Shown: piece after piece, positions 51,608 to 63,424 of the stretch | Layout: every line of letters begins with the position of its first letter | How positions within the stretch are numbered: position 1 is the stretch's first letter | Source of the DNA: Symbiodinium kawagutii | Taxonomy: Eukaryota; Sar; Dinophyceae; Suessiales; Symbiodiniaceae | Assembly (NCBI GenBank): GCA_009767595.1 | Contig: VSDK01018836.1 | Span: 143,118 to 207,117 of the forward strand | DNA: 64,000 nt | Direction of reading: 5' to 3' | Program-made: the position numbers and the translations under genes | Notes under the pieces: model-generated | The model's database searches: none | Told to the model about the DNA's origin: nothing | What the model saw: the letters and a program-made list of their open reading frames with translations, nothing else

Positions 51608-54387
51608 ATGTCTGGATCCATTGTTGGGTCTTGTCAGACTCTTGTTGCTGCAGCTGAAATGCTTGGCAAGAACACCGGTGAAGAGCAAACCCAAGAGATG
51701 CAGTTGGATGAAATGATCGAAGCTACTTGCCTCACCAATTGAATCATATGGAATGATGTTGAACATGTAGATCGATCAAATGTGAAGATCATAATTCTAT
51801 GGCCCCATATGATCATTAGTTTTTTTGGTACCCAGGCTCAGCAACGACGGCTTCGACAGTTGAGGGATGAGTTGGACCAGTGCGACCACCCGGGCACACC
51901 TCCTCCTGAAATTCCAGTTGTTGAAGGCCATCCACTAGCAACAGATCATATGAGTGCACATCAGTGTGGATAAGAGATACCCTTTAATCACTTTAGTCCT
52001 TTGAGTTTTTCATTACTCCCTGATCCTGGTCCAGGTGCTCCTGTGATTGCCCACAGCACTGGTGAATATCCAGCAGGGGTGAACTCTGGTGATGCAACTG
52101 GAGAGGGAACGGATGCTAGGTCCAAGAGCTTGAAACGATCTCTTAGTGTGGCAGCTTCACCCCAAAGGTCACCTAAGCGAAGCCCTTTCTTGGATGATGC
52201 TCAATCTCAACGAGGTCTTTCGTTTGATAACTTAATGGAAGGAACTTGTGCTAAGACCATCCTTGACACACCTGGATCGCATTCAGCCGGACCAGCCTCG
52301 CCTGCACCCTCTGCAGCAACACGTACCAGCGAGATGCCACCGCCCCCACCTCCATCGCGTACCAGTGAAGCAAAGGATGCTATGTACTGGAAGTTTTTCA
52401 GCTCAACAGTTATTGATATCCCAATAAGAATGTGATACATTTGATACCCTGGAATCATGTCAACCTTTCTTGCTATAAGGCTACGACGGTGCTGTGTCCT
52501 CAAGAAGGGGGTATCAAACGAAGCTTTGAAGCTTTGGAAAACCCGTGATGGACGTCCCTTTGCTGATCTTGTTCCTGATCCACTCTATCATCCACCCATT
52601 ATTTTGATGAACTTTGATGATACAAAAACAAAACACATAACACTTACTGCTCTGCTACTCTCACGTAGCCCTTCTTCAGACTTCAGGTATGAAGTTGAGG
52701 GAACTGATGCTCAAGAACAACAACGACTTCGGCGCAGTGGAGATGGAGCTGAAAAAGACCAATACCACTACTCGTGGACTCAAGAAAGCTGGCAGTTGGG
52801 TGACCAAACATCACCTCATGACAACCTTGAACTGGACCAAGATCCATGTCTGTAAGTAAGCTGGTAAAGGATGTTGTTCTGGTGATTCTGGTGTTGGTGT
52901 TTTTGATCAAACGGTTTTGCCAATGTGTCAAATACAGCTAGCTATTACTATATGGTAATCACACGGGTATCCATTAAACACTGCTTCGGACATCCTTGGA
53001 GTATGTCACATCCAAGGAAGATGGCGGACAATGCATTCGAGTATGCTACCAAGCATAACCTCACCAGGAACAATGAGGTGCATGGAGAGGTGGAAGCAAA
53101 GCTAGTTCTCGAAGATGGGTTCAGCCATGAAAACGTCGAAGAAGAGTCAAGTGTTTCCAAAACCAACCTGGTAGTGGATGAATCTTAATTGCAATACGTC
53201 TACATGTCCACAAAGAAAGCTTTGCCTGATTCAAGGGATCGGCCATTTATAGAGTAATCTGAATCTGTATTCTGAGGATCCAGATGGCAAGTTCATGGAG
53301 AGTGACCTCCCTTCGGGTTCTTCTCGCCTTGATATCTTGCAGCACGGTGATGACGGACCTGATGATGGCCCAGCGGTCTCATCGGGATCGTTCAAGTTGC
53401 TAGGTTTTGGTGCGCATGTATCATCATGATATGTGTGTGTATCTAATGCATTTTGTGATTGTGCTTGTGTGTGTGTGTCCAGTCATGGAATATATGAAAT
53501 GTTTCCCGCATGACTTAGGTTGACTTTCCCAACGCTTCAAGAGAACACTTCGGCCGTAGCGATTCTGCCATCATTTCTTGAAGTATGTGGACGTAAAATC
53601 GACAACACTACTGGTGTGCTGGACTGGCTTTTGAACAACGAACACTTACAATCCAAAGTAGTGCTGGCAAAGTGTTTGAATAATGAGCCCCACTAAGACA
53701 TTTGAGTCCCTTGGGAGGACAAGTTGAAGACCATTGGAACCAGTCAAGCGCAAGCGCCCATGCCTTAGCTCAACTTTCTAGCACCGATACGTACCAATCA
53801 TCGCAGAAAGACACGATTTGGTGAGATTCAAAAAATGTTCGATTGAAACTTTGATGAACCATTTTACTGCTGTTTGACTCTTTAGTTTTGAGGCACTTCA
53901 AGCAACTTCAGATCCAGTGCAACTTCATGTCAGATATCTACAACAAGTTGGAAAATATGCAAAAGGATCTTGCTGTATCCCGATCTGCCAGGCCCACAGC
54001 ATCTCATTTTGTAGAAGTCATTCCAAAATCAATTGCCATGCGGATATATAAAGTTATTGAATGGGATCATGGGCATATCATATCTCCTTATCTTGTGGCC
54101 GATTGGGAGGCCAGACACGCAGAAAGAGATCCTGAAGCTATGCGCTGACTGTACCAAGACCGATGTTGCCCTCAACAATTTGGTGGTGCGAGCGAGGATT
54201 GGGTTTACTATCGCAAAAGGGGTATATAAATCTTGCGTTCCAAAACCAACTTGCCCATCAAGCCAAGCGGCCCAGGAGCATCAAAGCCCCAGCAGCAGCC
54301 AAGCCAACGAAGTCCAGACCTACAGCAGCCAAAGCCACGGCGAAATCCAAAGCATCTTCTTCCAAAAGGAAGACTGAAAGTAAATAG
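51608..54387 (+). CDS. Multi-exon gene, Ser/Pro-rich with basic C-terminus
   Basis: The first exon may be 51608-51741 (MSGSIVGSCQTLVAAAEMLG). Next, after GGTACCCAG at 51838, comes AQQRRLRQLRDELDQCDHPG. Then 52035-52395 has SKSLKRSLSVAASPQRSPKR and a run of prolines. 52710-52858 reads FGAVEMELKKTNTTTRGLKK then AGSWVTKHHLMTTLNWTKIH. 53018-53188 reads MADNAFEYATKHNLTRNNEV then HGEVEAKLVLEDGFSHEN. 53280-53390 is acidic (SSRLDILQHGDDGPDDGPAV). 53520-53690 reads TSAVAILPSFLEVCGRKIDN. The last exon ends KSRPTAAKATAKSKASSSKR then KTESK and TAA. I recall similar blocks in Symbiodiniaceae proteins. Function unknown; the basic tail resembles the gene ending at 48319. Exact joins were not worked out. Confidence 0.5.
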
Positions 54388-55029
54388 CTTGGAGTAGCTA
54401 AATGGATGTGCTTAATTTGAATACGGATGTGTACTGCCAAGACATTTGTCGACACGACTTTGATTTGAAAGAGCGAACCTGTGAGAACTGCTCACACTTT
54501 GGATGATATGCCCAAGTGTTTGCTCCAGTGGACTGAAGCTGATGTATGTGGTACTAGCTGGGGTTTGGCATACGGTAGGCTTCTTAGACCCATTGGATGT
54601 CTACACATGACGGCGGGGGAAAACGTTGGCAGTCTACATTCGTGCTACACCAGCTTTGACAGAGTGAATGTGTAGCCTCTTTGATTGGCTCTCACCATGT
54701 AACCGCGGCATTGGGAATCCACGCATGTATGGGTCATATTCAGGAGTGATCCAACTATTTGCACCATGGGGCCCAATCCTTAGAAACCGCCATACCGATA
54801 TCCCTCGCAGGTGTCAGCCGAGATGATGTGACATCCCAACTCGATACAGGCTAGGGAAAGTAGCCATACAAAACAAACAGGCNNNNNNNNNNNNNNNNNN
54901 NNNNNNNNNNNNNNNNNNNNNNNNNNNNNNNNNNNNNNNNNNNNNNNNNNNNGACATCCCACCCCGATACAGGCTAGGGAAAGTAGCCATACAATACACA
55001 GTGGCTGCACACACACATGCATTAAACCA
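54388..55029. other. Intergenic with gap and direct repeat
   Basis: The gap 54883-54952 (70 N) is flanked on both sides by a ~45-bp direct repeat (GACATCCCA, CGATACAGGCTAGGGAAAGT, AGCCATACAA), so it probably sits in a collapsed tandem repeat. A half IR-A-like arm (CCTTAGAAACCGCCAT) lies near 54780. No gene is assigned. Confidence 0.7.
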
Positions 55030-58000
55030 GTGTCATTTGGATCCCCTGCTGGTCCAGGCAGTGATGATGAAGATGATCTCGATGATGCGGACCTCGCTGA
55101 AGAGTTGATGTTGGGAATGGAGACTGGGGTTGGTGGGATTTTTCGAAATTAGTTGAAACATGAAACCGCTAGCTTGGGGATAGTTGTGCTCCTCTTAGTG
55201 AGTTGCATTGCAATTGACACCCTTGAGGCTGATACTGCACTTCGAGTCATGAGATTAGCCACGGTGGCTAGCAACAAGTTGAAACGATTTGGTACCTTGA
55301 CTTCGCACTTATAGACTAATGAGGTGAGTGAATATGTGCACGCATGCATTTAGAACGTATGGATGGCTAGTGGGGCCATGACCCTGTTCTAAGGAATACG
55401 CGACAAGCAGTTGAATCTGATGGCTCGGTGTGGGAAGTCTAAGACTGATCCACATACTTGCTCTAATCTTCATCGTCTCCTAGCAAAAACTGGTAAGATG
55501 CTTGACGTCAAGATTTCAACAACGCCTCTTTGGGTTCGATATCCGAGGAGACGACCCCAACAGGCTCTTGTGAAGTACCCGATCTTGCGAATGACCGATT
55601 GGATGGATTGCATTTTCCGTCATGGTGGTCATTTCGCTTTGGGCGGGAACAGCTTAGATCATGTTGAGTCTTTTGGCAAACAGCTCTGCCAGTTCTGGGA
55701 GAATTACCAAGTGATCGAACCAATGCTTCCCTTTTTCCAAAAGTTTCCGAAGAGCGAATGGTGCAAATCTATCCCCATAGCAATCCATGGAGATGAAGGA
55801 CGAGGTAAAGCCAAGAACCCAGTGATGATAGTGACCGTTCAAATGATCTTACCTGTGAGCGGCACCAAAACCAACATGCAAGCGAAGCTTGACATTCTGT
55901 TTGGCAATGCTTTTATATTCATACACGTTGCATACATCATGGCTCACCGTGACTTTCATGAAATATGAGCATATGGCTGGATACCACTCGTTTATGCATG
56001 CGCATCTCGCTCACTCGTGCATGTAGTATTCCTACAGTCTATAGGTGTAAGATTATCGATAAATAAGTGGCCCTTTCCTGCTCCTGACACCTATATAGTG
56101 CGAATCTCGAGGCCATCAATGTGCACTCGACTGCTGTACACGGTGCTGCCTTCTCCATATACCAAGAAGAGTTTCCACCAGCTACTGGCGCTGTTAACTG
56201 GAGACCTGTTGTCATTGGAGGATTCTGGCATTGATGTCTCTTTACTGCTTTTTATTGTTTGCAAAAGGTTTTCAATATGCATACCCCAAGTATTAGGATT
56301 ATTTCTCGGAATCTAGCGATGACTTTGGGTTGGTATCATTCAAAGGTGATGTGGAAGGACAAGAAGCACCACTTCCGCTTCATCAACACTGGTGTCAAAG
56401 GCGACTGGCCTTTCTTGAGGTCTGCTTACAACATGTCATGCGGTTTTAACTGCAATGACAAGTGCCATAGATGTGACCTTCGAGAATCTAGACTTGGTCT
56501 CATGGTCAAAGGTTTTTGTTTTCCATGTCCTGGTTTGATATGGCTGTTAAGGGTCTTTCCGGGTCTTTCTAGCTGCGATCGCCATATGCCGACCCCTTTA
56601 GGAGTGTCAGCTGCCCGCGGCTTAAGGAATGGTATGATGTGAAGGGAGCTATGAAATCTCTGCCAGTCGACTCTACCCATCCAACTCCGTTCAAGGAGGA
56701 TGGGACACGAAGTCCTTTGCGTGACCTACCGACTGGGGACATGACCCGGTTTATTCGGATAGACCCTGCGCATACTTATGCAATTGACGGAATCGGCAAA
56801 GATTACTTGGCTAGCACAATCGTGATGCTTGTTCGATTTGGTCACTTTGGCCGGGGAAATGCAGCCGATTCGCTACAGAATGCCTATAGCCGGTACATGG
56901 CTTTCTGCTCTGCGTACAAGAAAAACACCACCATCCAAGATTTCAATTTTGGTACATTGAAACTTCCCCAAAACTCGTCTCTTCGAAGCAGCTGGCATTT
57001 TTACATGGCATTTGAGACCAACATGGGATTCCATGTCAATCTGGTTTAACAAAGTTCAACGATCATGGTTTACCATTTGAGCATACTTTTCACTGAATAG
57101 CCGGCCCACTTGCTGTGAGTCAACACCATTTTCATGAGGGGCAATTGCATTTTTCAATTTCATAAACCTGAGGTTTGCGGCTTTTCCACGAGGGTTGGGA
57201 AAGGGCCATGATGCTGGAATTGTGGGGGCATGGCTCGCCCAAGAAGTGCAGCAGATCTTGCCAACTTCAGTTGCCATTTGGGACCGGTTTATTATGTCAT
57301 ATGCTTTGATATTTTCAGACCTCCTTCGAATGTCTATGTGTTTTTCTGGAGCGGTTGACTTCTATATTTTTTTGGTTTCCTGATCAAACATAATTGTTGG
57401 CAAGTGTATGCCGGACCCCCAACCTATGGATGCACATAATATACTTCAGAGGGAAGTGAAGCTAATCAAACAATTTCCGAACCGATCGGTATCTTCATGA
57501 CCCAAGGATTCGAAATACAGAGACATGCTGGAGGTGATCAAGCATAGCACTTTTGCAAACGACAGGTATTGGAGAACCATCTACCACCATGGGCTGTGGA
57601 TCCCCCGTGATGTTGCTGTGCAACTTGTTTCGGATGGCTGGAGTTTCACAGTCACTTTTCTGAGGGATTGGTATCATTTTTTATGTACATGTGCCCCCCA
57701 AAATTGTTTCGATCTTTTCACTGTTTGGATTACATAAAGGTTGGGATCGAGATCATGTAAGGATGGGTATGCGACTTTAGCATCAATGAGTGCAAAGCTG
57801 GGCTTCTACGGGTACCAGATTCGTCCGAAGCTTCACATGCAGGTCCACATAACGTTTCTTGTCTTGGGATGAACTTACTTAACTTTTTGTTTGGGTTTGT
57901 ACCCCGTGAAGTCGAATGCACGTTTATGACTTGTCTTCCGTAACCATCTAAGGCTGGATATGGAGCACCAATTAGCCATTCCTGGCTGCAAATTCATTTT

Positions 58001-58160
58001 ATCGCCGGCTGCCCACATGTGTTGGACAGATGAAGACATGATAGGCAGGATTGCAAGGCTATCACGTCGTTGCCATACACTTAGCACGCCTAGCCGAACG
58101 CTAGAGCGGGCTCTTTGTAGCTACAGGCGAACGTGGGGTCGCCAATTTAGTAAGAGCTCT
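55030..58160 (+). CDS. Multi-exon gene, HGDEGRGK family
   Basis: Coding blocks in order: 55035-55150 acidic (GPGSDDEDDLDDADLAEELM); 55200-55310 (TDTLEADTALRVMRLATVAS); 55411-55872 large exon with LVKYPILRMTDWMDCIFRHG, HFALGGNSLDH and IPIAIHGDEGRGKAKNPVMI; about 56120-56240 (LLYTVLPSPYTKKSFHQLLA); 56330-56510 with GVKGDWPFLRSAYNMSCGF and the Cys/His cluster CNDKCHRCD; 56573-57048 with RIDPAHTYAIDGIGKDYLAS; 57150-57260 (FPRGLGKGHDAGIVGAWLAQ); 57510-57660; 57760-57865; 57958-58160 with WTDEDMIGRIARLSRR. I recall this as a very large Symbiodiniaceae family without known function. Conserved Asp residues plus a Cys/His cluster could fit a diverged transposase, a weak inference. A stop near 56571 is probably intronic. 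Confidence 0.65.
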
Positions 58161-58739
58161 TATCTTGGGAAAAGGGGCTCGTGAAAAAAACACCTATCCC
58201 GGAAAGGCTTCACCATCTATAGGGCCTAGAAGCTTTCTAATTCCAGGGATTCCATCACTTAACATACCTTAACATCCCGTACACCTCTAGTCAATGAGGA
58301 ACCTCCCAAGCCCAAACCCAATACACGTTTTGGAATCCATCACCAGAATGGGACCATCGAATGACCAGCTTTTCTGGGACCACCAAATGATCACCAGAGA
58401 TCACTAGCTATGTGGGGCCCATTATGGTATCACGATATGGGCATGCATTGCATCACTGCAATTTGAAATCCATTAATCATTAGATCATTCCCTTCCTGTG
58501 GCCAACTTTCCCGGAGCTCAGCTGAGTGCCCTGGCAGTGATCCGTTCTCGTCCGGGAAGGCAATCAAATGCTGCTGCCGGATTGGTGTGTGTGTGTGTGT
58601 GTGCGCGTGTGTTCGGGGTTACCAGGTTACCATATTGGATATGTGAGGGTGCTTACTATAATACCTATGGAAGGGTTGTAGTTTCTCGGAATCCCTCCCC
58701 TCATACGTATTCGTTTGCAATGACCCAGTAACTTGAAAC
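58161..58739. other. Intergenic; one possible exon and (GT)n
   Basis: At 58500-58585 the + strand reads NFPGAQLSALAVIRSRPGRQ, then SNAAAGL, possibly an exon. A (GT)n tract follows at 58584-58612. No gene is assigned. Confidence 0.35.
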
Positions 58740-58975
58740 AATTGTGATTCATTGCTGGTGTGCTTACATCAGCTGGCATAGGAGTTACTGGTATGCTATG
58801 ACCAGCCATCATGAGGAGAATCATAGTTACTGGTATGCTATGACCAGCCAACATCAGGAGAACCATATATGTTGCTGGTATACGGTCACTAGCTACCATA
58901 AGGAGAATCATAGGTACTGGCATGCTATGACCAGTTAACATCAGGAGAATCATAATTAGTGGCATGTTATGGAAA
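58740..58975. repeat. ~42-bp tandem repeat
   Basis: About five copies of a ~42-bp unit with TTACTGGTATGCTATGACCA, GCCAACATCAGGAGAA and TCATAG, each slightly diverged. Confidence 0.85.
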
Positions 58976-59098
58976 CCCCGTCCACTTAACCAGCTACTGC
59001 CGGTAGACCCAACAGAGGAAAATTGGACAATTGTGGAAATTGATACCCCCATCATGGACAATTATGACAGATGTTCCAACATAATGGGTCTGAACACA

Positions 59099-59215
59099 GA
59101 TCAAATCGTCAACTTTTTTTTACCTCGTCAACTTTTTGGATCCACGTCAAGTTTTTGGCCAAACGTCAAGAAATTAAATCGAGAACAAATTTGTTGTTGT
59201 TTCAGATGTCTAGGT
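59099..59215. repeat. Boundary repeat R, right copy
   Basis: Contains ATCGTCAACTTTTTTTTACC, TCGTCAACTTTTTGG, CACGTCAAGTTTTTGG and GAACAAATTTGTTGTTG. The CGTCAAC motifs have the same orientation as in the 43.6-kb copy, but here the palindrome follows rather than precedes them. Confidence 0.75.
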
Positions 59216-60430
59216 ATATATATAAACATCTCAAATCTTTTTACTATACATATAAACAAATGTACTGAAACTGAGAGAAAAATACTGATGACCCATGGCC
59301 AATCAATGGTGAGGAAATGTGGGAAAAGAAAATGTACCTGCTTCTAGAGCTCAAAGGATCAAACAAAACCTTTGGCGAAACGAGAAGCACTTCCAAAATA
59401 ATGACGCTACAGGCTTCCAAAATAATGAGCCTTCCTCAGTACTAGCCCTATGGTCATAATCTTCCAAACCAAAATCATAATCACAAAGTTGCTGCATCGT
59501 CATGATCACCGGCAACCTCGCTGGAAGTTAGCCATAATTAATAACCAATCGTGAGGATACAACCGTTGCAACCCTTCTCGGATACAATAGTACTGCCAGC
59601 CCTCAATTGTTCCCTCCAAAGCACGAGATAGTAATCATGATCAGAATTGCAACAATTCAAGTCATGATCACACATTTCATCATGGAACTGTTGGTGCTGG
59701 GCAGGAATAAAATCAGCCCTTTCCTAGTGGCTGAACAGAATAATCATAAGTATCACTTTCACGATCATAATCAAGTATGGACTCACAACCAAACACAGGA
59801 CAAATTCAAAGTCATGTTCATGAAAATATCACAATAATCACAATGATCTGCCAATATTGATCGTGATACTCACCATTCATATTCCTTCATAAGCCTCATG
59901 AATATCAGCCAACCGTTACTAACTACCAATCATTCCCAACTATTTACTATCAACCGTTCTCGGCTATCAGCGCTTCCTTGCTGATAATGATCATGCTTGT
60001 CAATCATCATTGATCCATGTCACAATTGATGGCCAATCACTGAGTACAACCACAACTATTTACTATCATCATTGACACTTGTCCATGTAAATATCATCCA
60101 TCAGTTTACTATTTGCTATCATCTACTATAAGAAATACTATTGACACTGATATGTTTTAGTCATACTATTAATAGTGATAACCATTGATTCCTATCATAC
60201 TACTGATAGTGATTAACTGTAATATTTGTTATCACAATTGGCTCTCATGAGTTGAAACTATTACTATCATTAATCATAGCTATTACTAATTATATATATT
60301 ATTAATCACTATCACTCACTATTACTATAGTACTACTAGTTATCATAACTATTACCATCATTGATAACGATTCCTACTGATCACTGACATCTGTCACTGA
60401 TCCATGCTACCACTTGCTGGCTTCCCCCAG
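59216..60430. other. AT-rich, no gene seen
   Basis: ATCATAATCA, TACTATTACT and ACTATCATTG-type low complexity throughout 59440-60400. Only incidental ORFs. Confidence 0.6.
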
Positions 60431-60550
60431 GTGTCCCGGACGCCAGGCAGCTCTAGCCATGGAGGCAGCCGAAGTGCCATGCAGGGCCAGGGAGGCCTGG
60501 GAACGGCGACGGCGCGTCGCCACCGTCCCCATCCCCGCGCTTCGTTTCAG
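60431..60550 (+). CDS. Internal exon, unknown protein
   Basis: A 120-nt GC-rich exon with acceptor TGGCTTCCCCCAG then G and canonical donor GTTTCAG then GTTCGT. The best frame reads PGRQAALAMEAAEVPCRARE, then AWERRRRVATVPIPALRFR. A second frame is also open. The family is not recognised. It may belong with the + strand C-terminal exon near 61.7 kb. Confidence 0.5.
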
Positions 60551-61680
60551 GTTCGTTTCAGGCTCGGAGACGCTGTTTGTTTCTTTTTTTTTCCTCTTTC
60601 ATAGTGGCTCATAATCTCACAATTGGCAAGGGTTCACATATGTTCACATTGGCTCATGATGGTTTCACTGATGGAACATGCCCCAGTTAACTGAGGTTAG
60701 TTCACTAGGGCAACTACCGGTTGTGCGCGATACAATAAGTTTGTTAAATTAATGGCTCCTTAGCCAAGTTATATGTGGGGGGCATCACATCATGGGCAAC
60801 ATGCTTTTGATTTGAGATGGATCTTGATGACCACAGTAAATGATGATAGTAATCTGACACGATGGATGAAGAATCATCAATAAATCACTGGGTGCAACAA
60901 TGGATGGGATTGAGGACATCAACGGAGATGACTGCAATGGACAAAATGGATAGACAAAGGAAATGAAGAACATTGAGGGCCAGTATAGGTCCTTGACATG
61001 GTTAATTATGCTTAATGGAATCGATAGTGATTGATGATGATTAAGGGATTGGGGATGGGAAATGATAGTAAAAAGGAGGTGATAAAGGGAATTTTGGGCC
61101 AATTGATTTATGGTAATCCACATCCGGCAAATGGAAACTCGAGGTTTATATTCTCCCCAGGGTTCAAAGTTGAGCGTTAATAATTTCAAGTCTTGAGTTC
61201 TCAATAAACATATATAATCGAACATTAACACCATGTTTGGTAGTGGTTCGTCCCATCAATAGTGAGTGTTTTGTATTTGTTTGATTCCAGGTGATTGCCA
61301 CAATGATACGTAAGAAATCATGATATTGAAACAATGGTTGCTCAAGCGATGTTGATAGCTGACCATCAATCCTTTTGCTATCCGTGAAGGTTTGTTAATC
61401 AAAGGGCCGTGTTGAATATTACGACAGTATCGCGCACCAGTGCAAGAAAGCAAATCGCAACCCCGCATGATACCATGCATGCTTACAAAGTTGTGCCCAG
61501 TGTGTGTGTGTGTGCACTGAATGAGATTATAAAACGCCAGGGAAACTATCACTTGGGTTGTAGTCGAAACCCTGTTAGTGAATCTTGATCCTAAAGTTTT
61601 GGTTGGCTAATAGATGCGGCGGTCATTGTCAAAAAGTCATAAAAGATAGAACTCTGATGATTGTTGATGTCTATGACAGT
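60551..61680. other. No gene seen
   Basis: Low-complexity GATTGATGATGATTAAGG-type DNA at 60800-61080 and an (GT)n run near 61500. A 149-codon - strand frame at 60785-61234 has low-complexity Ser/His/Ile composition and is not called. Confidence 0.5.
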
Positions 61681-61786
61681 ACCTCTGCATCTTGCTGGGT
61701 CTGGTTTCCATGCTGAATCTTTTTACTCGGACGACGAACTGGAGGAATCTGAGCTGGAACTAGAACCGCTGCTGCCAACACTCTGA
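61681..61786 (+). CDS. Possible acidic C-terminal exon
   Basis: The + strand reads LAGSGFHAESFYSDDELEES, then ELELEPLLPTL and TGA (61784-61786). Acidic C-terminal tail; the acceptor was not fixed. It could close the gene containing the exon at 60431. Confidence 0.35.
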
Positions 61787-61970
61787 TCATTTGTTTTTCT
61801 TTGATGAACATGTGAAGGAATAAAACATAGGACTCTGATGATCATTGATGTTTATGATGGTACCAAAGTGGCTTGGTTTGCCAACGGGTGGGTACCTGAC
61901 TACTGGGGGCACTTTTGGGCATCGCTGGAGGCATCGAGAAGCATCGCTAGAGGCATCGCTGAATACAAGG
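61787..61970. other. Short repeats, unassigned
   Basis: GGCATCGCTGGAGGCATCG and relatives are tandemly repeated at about 61915-61965. A + strand frame crosses them without clear coding signal. Confidence 0.4.
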
Positions 61971-62432
61971 TCATTCCTGACATGCTTTCCATGCCAACAT
62001 GTCAACAAGTATACTCACCATATAGTACCTGAGACTACAAATGGGCATCGCTGAGCATCGCTTACCTAAGAACTGCTTCTTTTGAACTCCCCTACAACCA
62101 CAAACAGTTGCGGCGGTCTTCATCACGGAAGTATAAAAACAAGTTTGGGTCATGCCTTTACTAATCGTATTTAACCCGGGTTTTGATTCCAACACACTTA
62201 TAAATGATAGATAGATATCACCACGGCTTGGGGGGTAAATTTGCAATTCATCACTAGGGGCTACCACTCTGTACAGCCAAGGTGCCAAGCCATGACTCCC
62301 GCCATGACTGTTGAATGCTGAGCGGATTAACAGCCCGAGGTCAGTGAATTGAATAGGACACATCACTTCCGACGCTATTACCTGACTGATCACTACCAAA
62401 AAAAGTACTTGGGTGAAGCGCGAGTCCGACAC
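61971..62432 (-). CDS. ORF with signal-peptide-like start, unknown
   Basis: A 153-codon - strand frame starting MSDSRFTQVLFLVVISQVIA, a short polar start plus hydrophobic stretch like a signal peptide or anchor. It is followed by SEVMCPIQFTDLGLLIRSAF and GGSHGLAPWLYRVVAPSDEL. The first ~90 residues look more protein-like than the rest. No family is firmly recognised. It could be an exon plus read-on. Confidence 0.35.
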   Translation of the reverse strand: MSDSRFTQVLFLVVISQVIASEVMCPIQFTDLGLLIRSAFNSHGGSHGLAPWLYRVVAPSDELQIYPPSRGDIYLSFISVLESKPGLNTISKGMTQTCFYTSVMKTAATVCGCRGVQKKQFLGKRCSAMPICSLRYYMVSILVDMLAWKACQE

Positions 62433-62454
62433 TACATCGAAATGAAATAACGAG

Positions 62455-62740
62455 TACTAGTTACCCATGGTTATCACCCATTGGGAGTTCAAGTAACCCT
62501 AGCTATCAGCCAAATTCTGGCAGTTACCCTCAGTTACCCATCGAAACAACTGGTACCCATAGGTACCTTAGTTATTTCATGGGTACTACGGGTAAATACC
62601 AGTTCATGGTTACCCATAGTTACCCATGGTAACCACGTATAGTTACCCCTAGTAAGTATGGGTAACCCATAGGAGCCATATCCCCATAGTTACCTTAGTC
62701 ATCATGGGTACTCATGGTTACCCCTAGGTATCACCCGAGT
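62455..62740. repeat. Degenerate GGTTACCCATGGTAACC palindromic repeat
   Basis: Many variants of TAGTTACCCATGGTTACC and TACCCATAGGTACC, on both strands because the unit is nearly self-complementary. No coding content. Confidence 0.85.
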
Positions 62741-63424
62741 TCACTGTGTACCACCGTGAGCCGGGATGGGATACAGCAACTGGGCGCGATTCACTGTCGC
62801 GCCTCGGCTGCACTGCGAGAGGCCGCGGTAATGGCCTTGACACGGTGCTCCTAAGGTTTCGGGACTGAATTGTGGGGGTTCGTAAGCCATAGGGGTTTTA
62901 TAATCTATATGTGCATATATCATATTATATATATAGGTGTGTATATATTTATTCATTCATGTATTCATTTAAACGTAGAAATACATAAATATAATATACA
63001 TATATGTATGAAGTCATAACTCCATTGATAATGGTTGATAATAATAGGGGGGTAATGATCAACAAAGTGAGTGTTTTTCACAATTGGTGCCTTTCGAGTT
63101 GTGGTCGATTTATTGCTATAGATGAATGTATAATATTAGAAGATAACTGGGGGTGCCCCTGTGACTTGAGAAACCACCAGTTTGGCCGTTTTTGAGAGTA
63201 GCTGTCAATCATCAATGGTGAATTGGTTGATTTACTTGTAAGCATGGATCGTTCAACAATTGCAACTATGGGCCACGGGTAACAATTAGTATGGTTGGTA
63301 TTTGTGTATCGTTGGTTGGGTAGTGGGTAGTGGATAATCCATAACTTGATGTGAGGATCTGCTACCCTAGAGGCTGCACACAGCTTTCAGAGTTTCATGC
63401 GGTCTCTATGGCCAACACTGGGTT
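62741..63424. other. Mostly noncoding; GC island and IR-A half
   Basis: A GC-rich island at 62750-62875 is open on both strands (SPETLGAPCQGHYRGLSQCS on -), unresolved. AT-rich DNA follows. An IR-A right arm (CTGGGGGTGCCCCTG, GACTTGAGAAACCACCAG) lies at 63145-63180, with a decayed left side. Confidence 0.45.

Noticed and set aside
60785..61234. 149-codon - strand ORF
   Set aside because: Composition is low-complexity (HHQSLSIPLSII-type) and reflects GATGATTAAGG repeats.
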